DNA of 64,000 bases from Acanthosoma haemorrhoidale (lineage: Eukaryota; Arthropoda; Insecta; Hemiptera; Acanthosomatidae). Shown here in pieces: positions 23,916 to 34,716 of the stretch (position 1 is its first letter; the number at the start of each line of letters is the position of its first letter). Under the pieces are notes generated by a model. That model did not search any database. It saw only the letters and a list, made by a program, of their open reading frames with translations, and was not told the DNA's origin. The stretch spans positions 35,287,841 through 35,351,840 of the forward strand of contig OV884009.1 of NCBI GenBank assembly GCA_930367205.1, in the 5' to 3' direction. The position numbers and the translations under genes were made by a program.

Positions 23916-24841
23916 ACGGAGATTTGTTTAGTTAAAGTGCTCAAAATTTATTTTTTTTTCTAGTTTTCAGAGTTTGTTTTATTTATTTATCTATAAATTC
24001 ATATTTATTTGTTTGTTGAAAAAAAAATATACATACAAAAATACTTAAGATTAATATTTTCCAAATAATTAGTATTATATATTATATAAATTTATTATAT
24101 TATATTATTATTATAACATTATAATGGTATATATTGAGAAAACACATTTCCTTAAGTTCAGTCGTGAATGAACTGTAATTTCAGAGCTACTGCTGGTGGC
24201 ACCACCCGGATCAGGCCTTGCCGAATTGAGTGTCATGAATGGAACTGCTGCTTAAAAGTAATGTAGAGGAGAAGTGATGTAGTTTCTATTGACTTGTTTT
24301 CAATTGGTATGGACGATGTTGATGTTTGTAGTGTTAAGTTGTCATGTGGAGCGGATCGAGGCAACATAGCCCTTGGGAAAATTTAACGTACAACAGCAGC
24401 AGCAGGACCCAGGGCTAGCCCGAAATTTTTGACAAGGCTTTTCGTTCTGATGCCGATGCTCCCCAAAAGCAGACCTCATTATTGAAGAAATGGAGGCTAA
24501 GACACTGTTCTCTGAAGGAGATGAGCATCTTTTAAGGACTGAAGCAGATTACTTGGGACTAAGACCGTCGATACTGGGTCATACCTACTCTCCCAGGTAT
24601 CGGCAATTCTCAGTGAAGGCACTTCATTAGCGCCTGATCTGCAGCTAGACTGGTTCAGCTCTAGAAAAAGATCCAAGAAGATTTAATTGTTTAAAACCAA
24701 ATGTTCATAAATTTCATTCAATCTTATTCAGTTCATTTTTGTGTGACGGTATAGCATATGTTTTCAGCAGAAAGTTAGGATGGTGTTAAGCTTTTATTTA
24801 TTTGCGGTATGGTTGTTATTTTCACTATTGTAATTTATAAT
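23916..24841. other. Unassigned interval
   Basis: AT-rich sequence up to 24170, then a GC-richer block (24180-24660) with a short CAG-type run (ACAGCAGCAGCAG near 24393). All frames are short and closed. No homology was recognised. Confidence 0.3.
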
Positions 24842-25640
24842 TGTCGGGAGCTATCATATGTGAGGATCCCCAAAGTGGGGAGGAGACGTCCGCCGCGGGC
24901 AAGGGTCGCTACAACCTCTAGCCGCCGTCCGGCGAGCGCCTAGAGATAAGGCGGGTGAACCTGTGGTCTTTCAGCTTAATGGCCAGCCTAGTCGGCGGGC
25001 AGCTTAATTCGTTTTGATCTGACTCCATAAAATCTTAGAAGGTGTGCCCCGACAGTGCACTACGCTCAGGAGAAGAGGAACAGGGTAGGTTTATAGGTAG
25101 TTTATGTGGTCTTGGAATGACCACGAATTCACACTCGGTGTCTAAGGGTAAACCGTCCGGATCCCAAAGGCGAGTGTGAACCGGACAGAGGCAGATTGGA
25201 TCGCTGGGGAGACGCTACTTGGTAAGTTTGTAGGGCCACAGCAACCGTCGTCCGCGAGGGAGAGGTCTCTCCCAAGGAAGTGCTAGTTTTAGCGAGACGA
25301 AGGCAGTGATTCCCAATAGGAAGGTGTGGGGTCTGACAACGCCGGACTAAAACATAGCGAGGTTAGGAGAGGGAGATGCAGAGGTAGTTGAATAAGAAGA
25401 CCATGGTTTCAGTAGAGCAGCAAGCGGCAGTGCAGAGAGATAGGAGAGATTGGTGTTCCAAGTGACGGTCCTGTTCGTTATGCCAACTCGAGCTAATCTC
25501 GCTGCTTATATAGGCGGTCAGTCGTGGTGGGGGTGGGTCCCCACCTGCGGCTGTTTCCCCCATTAGCTTCTCCCCCCACTCTCACTGACATCACAACGTT
25601 TATTAAAACATATGGAAACATGGATAGATATTTTCTGATC
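24842..25640 (+). mobile_element. LTR-like copy of the TGTCGGG family, 3' end unresolved
   Basis: The copy begins TGTCGGGAGC and shares the family interior from about 25010 onward: CCCGACAGTGCACTA, TCAGGAGAAGAGGAACAGGG, GGTCTTGGAATGACCA, GTCCGGATCCCAAAGGCGAG, TTTAGCGAGACGAAGGCAG and GTGGGGTCTGACAACG. A TATA-like block (GCTTATATAGG, about 25504) sits where the other copies have theirs, consistent with a U3 promoter. The first 150 bp differ from the solo LTRs and include a strong hairpin, CTCTAG...CTAGAG (24916-24945). I could not find the expected TACA end or a 5-bp target duplication, so it may be truncated or a subfamily. Confidence 0.65.
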
Positions 25641-27500
25641 CGAGAAGAGGGGAACTCAATGATATTCCTTATTATAATTAATTAAATCCGTATTTTATAA
25701 AAATGTTATTGCCATGGTTCACTGCAGTTTGTATGAGTTATTTTTTAAGCATAAGTATTCCAACCAATTAGGTTTAAAAGGTGAGATTAAAGTTTTGATT
25801 CCAATTTTATTACTAATTAATAATTTATTTAGTAATTCAATAATTTTTTTTAATTTTCATCTGACATGAATTACCTTTGGTGAACGAAGGTGGACTAGAT
25901 TAATTACCCCAGACATACTTCCTTTTGATTTGACTTCTAATATATTACCAATTTTTATTAAGGGCTGAATGGAACATAAGACTGGTGGATAAGTAATGTT
26001 CAGCACGCAATATGATATTCCCTTTGGAGAATAGGTACCTTTACGACACTAGAGCCCCGAACTTACATATCGTACAAAGTAAAGTGCTCCTTGAGTCTAA
26101 AGAAATTTAATTTATTTAACATACGAGTATAAATGTCATAGCATGACTCCCCTAATTGCCTAAGTAATTTAATAAAACCCTTAGTACATCCATGGAAGAC
26201 ATCATCTACCCATTAATTCCATTGTAAAATTCAAACAGAATAATTTTAGTTATCAGTTTATTTGGCCCCTTCGTTTTCTACAATGGGTTCCTTGTCCTGC
26301 ATCAGATCTGCACACAATCTATGAAATGAATGAAAAATCATCCATCGTGTGTCATTCATATATGAAAGAACATGATCATAAGTAACAGCTTTTGACACTT
26401 TTTACATATCAGTTCCAATTTTTGATGTAGGACGTTCGCATCGGTACCCCCATGGGTGCCAGTTCGGAGCGGCAACTTCACGAAAGTCCCTCCAGTTAAG
26501 GAAGAAAGCATTCATTTTTAAGATTTATACAATCCCGCGACGGCTGCACGAGCGGGCCATCGATAAGGGGCAAGTTGTAGCCGATCAGTGGCCCCCTGTC
26601 ACGTAGCCGGCTTCTTTTCGTTCAGGCCATCTTATCTTCTAGTACCCTTCTTATCAACTTGTGTAGTTATCTTTACTAGCCGGCATCGACAGATTATCCT
26701 TTTTTCAGAAAATGTGGTATACTCAATGAATGATAGCTCGTGTTGGTGATACATCTTATCAGGAACAATAATATCTTTATTATATTGGATCATATGGATA
26801 ATAAGGGAGATACACGTTCTAATGGATAGTAGTAACCTACATAATATAAAAATAATTAAATAAACATCAACACCCTAACATTAGTTACCACGCTGCCAAT
26901 AACAAATAAATGGAAAGAATTAAAAATAAATACAATAAAAAGTAATATAAATTTATAACCGCTTTCATTTTGCTAGTACTCACCAGTTTAAGCTAGAAAC
27001 TAACTAAACAACTTAATATTAAAATGATTTGATAATAGAGCGTGGCGACTGGAGGGACAAGGGCGTTCCAGAAGTACACTGTGATTAAGAAGATGGAAGT
27101 CTGTCCTGATGTTGATAGTGCAATGAACGAATCAAACAGAGCTTTTTTCTCAAAAGTAACGATAGCTAGTTGAACTATAGGAATACCACCTTCGCCATTT
27201 AAAGGTGGTTCAAGCAGCTAGACGAGGCAGGTATCTATTGAACCTGTTTGGTGCCTGAAGTGAAAGTGTTTGGGTGAATTTTTTTGAAGTGAAAAGATGA
27301 ATTATAGAACTTCACACACATATTCACATATACTGTATGATATACACATATACATGGTATACATTTAATGTATGAAGGTTAATAGTTTTTGGTTAGGGTC
27401 AGGGACTGTTAAGTTAAATTGAACAAAGGCCTAAATGTTAGTCCGAAGATTGTACTAATATTACCTAATATATCGCCATGCGATGTTTATTTAGGTACGA
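25641..27500. other. Unassigned interval, no gene seen
   Basis: AT-rich with a GC-richer patch at about 26430-26640. The only frames are short and have no recognisable domains. Confidence 0.3.
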
Positions 27501-27504
27501 TAAT

Positions 27505-27560
27505 TGTAAATTTTTGTTGATAAAATTACAATCTGCCTTATTGGGCAATAAGTAAAAATA
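27505..27560 (-). mobile_element. Jockey family A terminal 3' scrap, minus strand
   Basis: TTGATAAAATTACAATCTGC followed by CTTATTGGGCAATAAGTAA is the complement of the family A terminus. Only about 50 bp remain. Confidence 0.55.
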
Positions 27561-27984
27561 TAATAGTTAATAGTATGTACATATTTTGGTATTGCAGTAT
27601 TTTGGAAATCAAGAAAACAAAATAGTGTACCTAAATCGTCAACATTTTCAGAATATATTGCTTTTCCAGAAGTTGTTAATGAGTTTAAATTCATGTATGG
27701 TCATTAGGAAAATAATAGTTTGTTATCTTCAGAAAATGTTAAATTTATGTAATATTATAGATATAATATTCCTTGAAGATGAATAATGTCTGATGACAGA
27801 TAGCTCAACCTAGGGCATATCGAAGACCTCCGCATCTGAAAAAATAATGGCCTCCCGTGGCTCATGGCAAGGATTTGGGACCGGAAAAGAAAACTGTCAA
27901 AGCAGGTGCTCACTTATTATTTACAAGGAGATAGCCTTGCTAAAGCCTGAAATGGGACATCAAGGCAGAAAAAAAAATAGATTT

Positions 27985-28056
27985 TCTGAAGTTATCAACA
28001 GATACCTCCCCTGGTCATATCTTGAATGGAAGATCAAACGTCTCGAATGCACTCAC
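27985..28056 (+). repeat. Direct repeat, copy 1 (copy 2 at 28736-28808)
   Basis: TCTGAAGTTATCAACAGATA, CCTCCCCTGG and CGAATGCACTCAC recur with about 85-90% identity at 28736-28808. The two copies flank the minus-strand Jockey relic. Family unknown. Confidence 0.7.
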
Positions 28057-28074
28057 AAGAACTTCGAGAGTAAA

Positions 28075-28540
28075 TTCCTACTTATGTACATTCTCATTCT
28101 TACAATATATGCATACACATTCTGCTACTGAGCCCCCCCCCTCTACTCCAAAAGATTCCCCAGCAAGACGAAGACCAGAGAGAGGGCCAGAGAGCACAAC
28201 GCTTACGACATGACGGGAGATGATGACCAGTGCCCTGACCTCAGGACTTACACATTTATTTACAATATACCGTGGGACTCGTTTTGGGTAACGAGGAGCA
28301 ATGTAAGGACTAGTTTTACCTGATCAGTAGTTAACAAGAGGATTGGGATGAACGGATAGGTTTTTGGGGAACTTGGAAAATCTGGAGGGTATAAGGTGAC
28401 GAACAGTAGGCATATGGAGATCTCGGTTAAGGGATGAGTTTGTAATGTAAAAGGGTGGGTTGATTAAAGTTCTCAGACTCTAGTTCATTTGATGTTCGAA
28501 GTCTGTCCCCCAGTGTTCTATTTCGTAAGGTATATCAAAT
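28075..28540 (-). pseudogene. Jockey-clade ORF2 C-terminus and 3'UTR relic (family B)
   Basis: Translating the minus strand from about 28530, with frameshifts, gives SLRTLINPPFYITNSSLNRD, HMPTVRHLIPSRFSKFPKNL and SVHPNPLVNY, then PYIAPRYPKRVPRYIVN. This is the typical end of a Jockey ORF2, where family A has LRTIVNAPYYVSNKTLHNDL. The following 3'UTR (28130-28210) has GCTCTCTGGCCCTCTCTCTG, shared with the relic at 51220-51245. There are several frameshifts and stops, so it is old and inactive. Confidence 0.75.
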
Positions 28541-28649
28541 AGGTTTCAGCGGTTGTTGTTCAAAATAGGAAACACTCATGATTAGAACATTAAAGTATAG
28601 TACTTCTTGATCTTTTCCGTTACATTTTCTCTTCTATTCTACCAAGATA

Positions 28650-28720
28650 AATTCAATAAATTCGTCGATGCCATATTTTAAGTCAAATATTTATTGAAAC
28701 CCTGTGAAATTGGTTTAAAA
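28650..28720 (+). repeat. Dispersed repeat (second copy at 30425-30497)
   Basis: ATTCAATAAATTCGTCGATG, AATATTTATTGAAACCCTGT and GAAATTGGTTT are repeated with a few changes at 30425-30497. Family not recognised. Confidence 0.65.
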
Positions 28721-28735
28721 AAAAACAAAAAGATT

Positions 28736-28808
28736 ATCTGAAGTTATGAACACATACCTCCCCTGGGGATATCTTGACAGGAAGATCAATCGTCTTGAAC
28801 GCACTCAC
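28736..28808 (+). repeat. Direct repeat, copy 2 (copy 1 at 27985-28056)
   Basis: See copy 1. The unit ends with the same GCACTCAC motif. Confidence 0.7.
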
Positions 28809-28829
28809 TATAGCTTTTCATGGTCATTG

Positions 28830-29479
28830 ACACCTGCATATGCGTTATCATTTTCTTGATTTTGATTATACGGTTTGGTGATCATTCCAACTTTTATTGT
28901 TACTGTACAACGCCTAACATCATAGTAGCATCTTCATGTCTGAATCAATTTAGACATTTCAAAGCTTTTGGCCGTGAACACATTATCACCTACACATGTC
29001 TGTCCAAGGACTGGTAGCCTCACAAATATTGGATATTTTATTACCCTCTTTACCCTAGATTTAACTGCAAGTGCTACAAAACATTTGGTATTGATCATTT
29101 CCCGATTACATTGGATTTCCGATACAAATCAGTACTTACAAATGTGCCATACAGCTAGTTAATTAAAAACGTTGAATAAACTGAGTAGACTTTGTAGCTG
29201 TGTGTTTATATTGATAACAAGTGAAACACTGCATTGGTTTAGGAATGTATGGTCCAATCATAAACCATCATCTCGTGATACGGCTAGGCTGTAGAGTCTG
29301 TCTAAGTTAAGTATGCCGGTAACGGAAGGAACCTCGCGCAGCCTTTTTTCACATATGTGCCGATTGGAATGGGTGAGCATAAGTAGAGGGGATAGCTGGA
29401 AAGAATGTTGGCCTATAGCGCATGTCTCTCTTCACTACCTCACCGGGAAACTGAAGTAAGACGGACGGAAGTACCTGCA
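28830..29479. other. Unassigned interval
   Basis: Short frames only and no recognisable domain. It precedes the 199-bp tandem repeat. Confidence 0.3.
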
Positions 29480-29982
29480 ACCCCTTCCATGGTAAATTTG
29501 TCACCAGCTGATGCCAGAAAAAAGAGATTTTACTAGAATCTATCATTACTAGAATTTAGAAAATCACATTTTCCAGCCATTCTTGCCCTACAGTACAAGT
29601 GTACTGTGGAACCAGTGAGCAAAGTAGCGGTGGATCAGACAATTATTGAAGTTACATCTAATATACTTAGAGTCTCAACTCCTTCCACGGTAGAATTTGC
29701 CACCAGGGTAGGCCAGAAAATGGAGATATTACTACAATCTCTCACCACTAAAATTTAGAAAATCGCATTTTCCAGCCATTCTTGCCCTACAGTACAAGTG
29801 TACTGTGGAACCAGTGGGAAAAGTAGCGGTAGATCAGACAATTATTGAAGATCCATCTAATATACTTAGAGCCTCAACTCCTTCCACGGTAGAATTTGCC
29901 ACCAGGGTATGTCAGAAAATGGAGATATTACTACAATCTCTCACCACTAGAATTTAGAAAATCGCATTTTCCAGCCATCCTT
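29480..29982 (+). repeat. Tandem repeat, period about 199 bp, about 2.5 copies
   Basis: The block GAATTTAGAAAATC(A/G)CATTTT starts near 29552, 29751 and 29950, giving a period of about 199 bp. Each unit also carries GTACAAGTGTACTGTGGAAC, an AGTAGCGGT(G/A)GATCAGACAA block, CAACTCCTTCCACGGTAGAA and CAGAAAATGGAGATATTAC. A diverged partial unit precedes the first full one from 29480. The inner units are about 95% identical, which points to recent duplication. The palindromic TACAAGTGTACTGT core recurs in each unit. Confidence 0.88.
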
Positions 29983-30424
29983 ATCTACAATACTATACTA
30001 CGAAAATATACTTTCGAAACAGTGAGTAAAGGAGCGGTGGACCTCTCAATCCTCTCAAACCTCTCAAAGTCTCAACTATTTCAGACACACCTTGCTACAA
30101 AGTGGCCGCTCCATTATGATTGAATATTTTTTGTCCCTCTCAAGAATATACAGAGAATGTGGCTTAAAAGGTGTAACCCCTACCGACACCCGTAAGGCTT
30201 GACAGTAAATAATATCTTGAAAAGCCCGTTTAAAGATAGTTTGTGCCAAGTGATTAACTGCTTGACAGACCCCGATAGTGTCCCACGACTACGCGAGGTC
30301 TGGGCAGCATGATATCTGCCCGGACCATCAAGTCCCGCAAATAGATAACGTTTGCTTGAAATAATTCACAAAGACCCTTCTGCTGAGCTGAATATAAAAC
30401 TCATACTTATCCACAGTACAGTTA
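29983..30424. other. Unassigned interval with one strong hairpin
   Basis: GC-richer than its surroundings at 30170-30350. It contains the hairpin GGTCTGGGCAG...CTGCCCGGACC (about 30297-30326), 11 pairs including one G-T, with an 8-nt loop. No gene was seen. Confidence 0.35.
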
Positions 30425-30497
30425 AATTCAATAAATTCATCGATGTCATGTTTAAATTTAAATATTTATTAAAACACTGTGAAATCGACTTGAAACG
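30425..30497 (+). repeat. Dispersed repeat, second copy of 28650-28720
   Basis: ATTCAATAAATTCATCGATG, AATATTTATTAAAACACTGT and GAAATCGACTT match the first copy in the same orientation. Confidence 0.65.
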
Positions 30498-32370
30498 GGC
30501 CTAGGTAATCATATCTTTGTAACAAAAGTTTTCTCAAAGGTCAAAAAAAAATGTCAATATATAGTTTGTATAAATTAAAAAAGGAAGTTATGAGTATTGA
30601 GTTCTGTTATTTAATATAGTAGATCTGTCACAAAATCGTACAGAAATATTATTTTCTTAATAACTGGCCGAAAACTCAGAATTTGACTTCCAAGTAACGG
30701 GAAATTATATTGGAAATCTTATAGAACGTTGCAATATGAACCAGCTCAGAAAATCCTTCAAAAATCTAAAAACGAAAAGCCATAATTGTCCAGACTTGTT
30801 GGCTGTATCGCATCTTTTGTTAGATTTGACGTACTTTCCAGAAAGGGTTGTTATTTGGTTGTTTGACTGTCACTTCTTTATACTAAACAAAAAATAATAA
30901 ATGCTAGTCACTATTTTATATTCCAAGATCCCCCGCTATCTTCATGATTTTAAAATGTCTTTCAGTTTTCCAATAATAAACGCCTAAGATAGAATGGTAG
31001 CAAAATATAGTTACATTAAATAATAAATAAAAATGCGTCTCAGAGAACGTATATACAACACGTTTTTTATTTACAGGCAGTTCCCTAGACTAGTTATGTC
31101 ACCTGAGTAACAAAAGGCAAATCCGACCGCTGCTGTTCGCTATTACTTGGGAAAAACAGCAGGTGGTGAAGTTGCCGACTAAATTTTACAAAGCCCAAGC
31201 TAAGTTGCCCGTCTCGGCTCCCTCTCGGTTAATTTTTCCCTCTTCAACATAATCTATTTATTTTTCAAATTAAAGGCAAACAAGTAGCTAGGGTGGGTCA
31301 TCCGCCACTTGCACCACCCCAATTATTCGAGAGAACTTGATTGTCACCACTGGTTAAGTTTTCATTAGATTCAAAGTTAATGCCGTGTCGTTTGAGGTAT
31401 GAATATTACAAAAACAGGCAATGTGCTTACACTAAAACCAGTTTTTTTTTCTTAACCCCTAAAATAAAAGTTTAAAAAACTCAACATTCAAATAGGCTCC
31501 TTGGACTACATCAGAGTATGCTACTATTGTGCAGCTCTGATGCACCACAAAGAAAAACTAAAAAAACTGATTTATTGCACTATGTGGATAAAATGAATAG
31601 GTTGAACTTTTTATTTTAATTTAGACATATCAGATTAAACTTAATAAACAGAACCTAGCACTGATAACCCATAATAACCTCCAGCTATAGTTAATTCCTC
31701 CAGTACTCACCAAGTACCGACCAATTATTTTAACCAACAAGAATAGAGATGGATATTATGCATATTTTTAAAAATTACCAACATAAATTACCAAAATAGT
31801 ATACGAGTATATAATATACTATATAAATCATTCATCATCGATGTTTAGAGTGCACAGATGGAAATAATCCCTGGTGATAGGAGGCTGTGTTCGTACCATT
31901 GAGTACGGATTCCACAGATTGATACAAGATTCACACATCATCTTATAGCATTTAGTGAGTCGAGGTCTACCATGACTTAGATTGATCATCTTCAATGCAA
32001 GGTAGTGCTAGCTGGCGTCAAGTAGTTATGGCGAGCTACCAACAGAATGCACTAGGGTCCGATGAGTTGTCCAAAACTAGCACCCGCCTGTGCTAGGGTC
32101 GAGTCGTTTTCGTGGAAGTACTCCTCCGCGTGCATAAAAAATGATATCGTACGATAGTTTCCTTTTTCTCCTAAATAATAAAGTGGTTATTGGCATTATT
32201 CATTACTGGCCGGTTTGCCTAAATGTGTATGACGAAACCCAATTTGATAAAAGGAGTGTATTTAGCATTTCTACGAGAAACAGTCATTCTCAGTGGCTGT
32301 ATTTGTATTCACGATGTAAATACTTTTATTTTTCCTGGAAAACAGCAACAAGTAATCCTCATTAATAATC
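30498..32370. other. Unassigned interval, no gene seen
   Basis: AT-rich with a mixed-composition block at 31850-32130. A palindromic AT stretch lies near 31800 (GTATATAATATAC). No domains were recognised. Confidence 0.3.
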
Positions 32371-32480
32371 TCTTTTCATCCCTTCCAAGTTTATGAAATT
32401 TCATAGTAACCTATCCAACCACCCTAATCCCCTAGCACAGTCATTGTACTGCACCACTCATCCCTATAATCCTCCTCGGA
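32371..32480 (+). mobile_element. Jockey family A fragment, end of ORF2
   Basis: The sequence CATCCCTTCCAAGTTTATGA to ATAATCCTCCTCGGAG matches the last 110 bp of the family A ORF. It ends abruptly at 32480, where a second, longer copy begins at an earlier point of the element. The arrangement is therefore head-to-tail, not one continuous copy. Confidence 0.8.
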
Positions 32481-32481
32481 G

Positions 32482-32895
32482 CATGCGGACAGCAAAAAAG
32501 TCGAACATCAAGCGTATTCAATCCTTTCAATCAAAAGTCCCGAGAAAAATAGTAAATTCTCCTTATTACGTCAGCAACAAAACCCTTCATAACGATCTTA
32601 ATATACCTTACATTCTCGAACTCATCCCTTACAAGTTCATAAAATTCCATAGTAACATATCCAGCCACCCTAATCCCCTAGCACTGAACCGCTCATCCCT
32701 ATAATCCTCCCCGGAGACTAAAACCGCAGTGGCCTCGTGACTTGCTATAAATACGTAACAGTGGTGTCCTGGCAATGGTCAGTTTCTCCAATCATGTTCT
32801 GAGCGTATGAGGCTCTCGTGCTCTTGGTCAGCCTCCGCTGGCTCTTATATTGCCTAATAAGGCAGATTGTAATTTTATCTTAATGAAAATTGTTG
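32482..32895 (+). mobile_element. Jockey family A fragment, ORF2 end plus shortened 3'UTR
   Basis: It begins ACAGCAAAAAAGTCGAACAT (ORF2 end), runs through KVPRKIVNSPYYVSNKTLHN and HPYNPPR-equivalent sequence, and then the first half of the 3'UTR with ATGTTCTGAGCGTATGAGG near 32794. The UTR jumps from TCCGCTGGCTCTTAT directly to the terminal ATTGCCTAATAAGGCAGATT. This removes the cassette's second half and the GGTATGAATGA block. It ends GAAAATTGTTG next to the inverted repeat copy at 32913. Confidence 0.82.
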
Positions 32896-32912
32896 GTAAG
32901 TAAAAAAAAAAA

Positions 32913-33067
32913 TATTTTTATGACTACTACACAATAATAACGGTTCCCCCACGCCTTTATAAAATTAGACCCAGGTTCGGCAAATACCAATACAATTACC
33001 AAGTTACCATTTTGGCAACCTCTCCAAACTTTTCACCAATGGTTTTCATTTATATTCCTAGGATTAT
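32913..33067 (-). repeat. Dispersed repeat, copy 2 (inverted partner of 20313-20470)
   Basis: This is the reverse complement of copy 1 at high identity (TAACGGTTCCCCCACGCCTT, TTAGACCCAGGTTCGGCAAA). It abuts the end of the Jockey fragment, with an A-rich run between them. The Jockey fragment may have inserted at this repeat's edge. Confidence 0.85.
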
Positions 33068-34706
33068 GAGTTTGTCAGTTTCCTATTTAGTTTAGTAAGG
33101 TCCCCTAACCTTCAATATCTGAGGAGGATTGTCGGGATGGTGTTGGAAAGTGACGTCTATGCTGAAGGATTTGGGCTGTTAGATTAAGAAAGTAAATGCA
33201 AAGAATTATTATTTCATCAGGCATTCTTATGAATTGCGGAAAAATTCAACAGTATCACTAGCCACTACACTACATGGCAGCCCTTTTCATTAGTTAAAAG
33301 AACTGTATTTATAGAAATGAAAGAAGATTGTATCCGAAGAAAATTAATATTAACTTTAATAAAAGGACTAGCTGCAGGACGATGGGGATTTTTTCATTTT
33401 CAAACTTTCCAGCCTACTGAACTTTGTTGGAGGTCCGTCTACAGCCTCCCGGACTGATTTCTTTCTTGTCCTTATTTTTTTGTACCTCTTTTTGGCCTGT
33501 CATTAGAAATCGGCCTTTGTTATACCTTCAATTACTCCTCCGCCTTCTTAAAGATCTTGTCGTTATTAACATTTCGTCACTCGCGATGGTGTAAACAGTG
33601 AAACATTGGAGAATGTTTCCATTTATAATAGCCCTAAGGTGTTCGACATCCAGGTGCTACCAGATGTTCTTTACACGTTTGAAATATGAACCGACACGGA
33701 AAAGGGTAATTAAAACCACCGTCACATGAATCGATCTTTTGCCACTAATTCATAATTAAGTTATACGTTTCCAGCTGATGAAAATAAGCAGCTTACCTTC
33801 CTGTACTCTTGTCAGCACAAGCAGTGAGACTACTCTGACTCGCTAACTAGAGGAGAAAGAACTACAACATCCCACTAATGATTCTTTGCGATGTTCTTTA
33901 GCATTAAGCTAAGAAAAAAGTGACTTCTCGCCCTCTGCTATAAAAAACTGTAAGTGAACTGTAATGTAAGTCCCTCTCATTTCATTTTCTCCCCTCTGGT
34001 CCTTCACAACTATGTCTTGAGCATCTTTAAAACCAATTTCCCATTTAATTAAAAACCTGGTGGAACTTTTTTCTACTTTTTATAGGAGACATAGCAATGG
34101 CTAAGAGCATTGACATAATCTTTCTCCAGGTTGATTATGTGTATTTAAATTACCTTTAATTAATATCTTCTTTAAAAGACGACCTCAAAGTTCAAAATCC
34201 ATCCCCGGACATTTATACCTCTGAGATTCTGTTGAAGTGGACTGTGACTTTAACACTATGGAGTTTCCTCTCATAACCAACCTCCACATAGTGACCAAAA
34301 ATTGAAAATTAAATAATTTTTAAGTAGAGTTTTATCCCGATCAATACCAAATTCAAGACATTTCAAATAGGCACAATTAAGTATCTTAATATTTTAAGAA
34401 CTTTAAAAAAATACTTGATTGAAATGTCGTTTTAAAGCTCTTCAGAGATTCCGAAAACGATCTTATCCCGTTTTCAAAATATTGTCAAAACTAGGGGAGG
34501 GGGGGGGTCGAAGTCATGGTTACCCAAGATATTTAAGAATGACCCCCATTTATCATCGATTGAAATATCTTGTTACATACCATCCTCATAAATCCTCCCT
34601 CTACAAAATCTTCCTTACCCAACAACCTTCATACTTCTCAAAATGCAACAACATAGCATTGATCACGCCAAACCCGCTCCCGACAATTTATCCTATATCA
34701 TTACAC
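33068..34706. other. Unassigned interval, no gene seen
   Basis: Mixed-composition DNA with no recognisable domain. A 97-codon frame at 34419-34712 spans a G-run near 34497-34507 and is low quality. A faint Jockey-like reading (YPTHKSSLYKIFL, 34580-34700) is not supportable. Confidence 0.3.
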
Positions 34707-34716
34707 CCTTAAAACT

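Noticed and set aside
24837..25680. 5-bp target duplication ATAAT for the LTR-like copy at 24842
   Set aside because: No TACA-type end is followed by ATAAT at a plausible place; ATGAT near 25660 differs by one base and the end is not recognisable.
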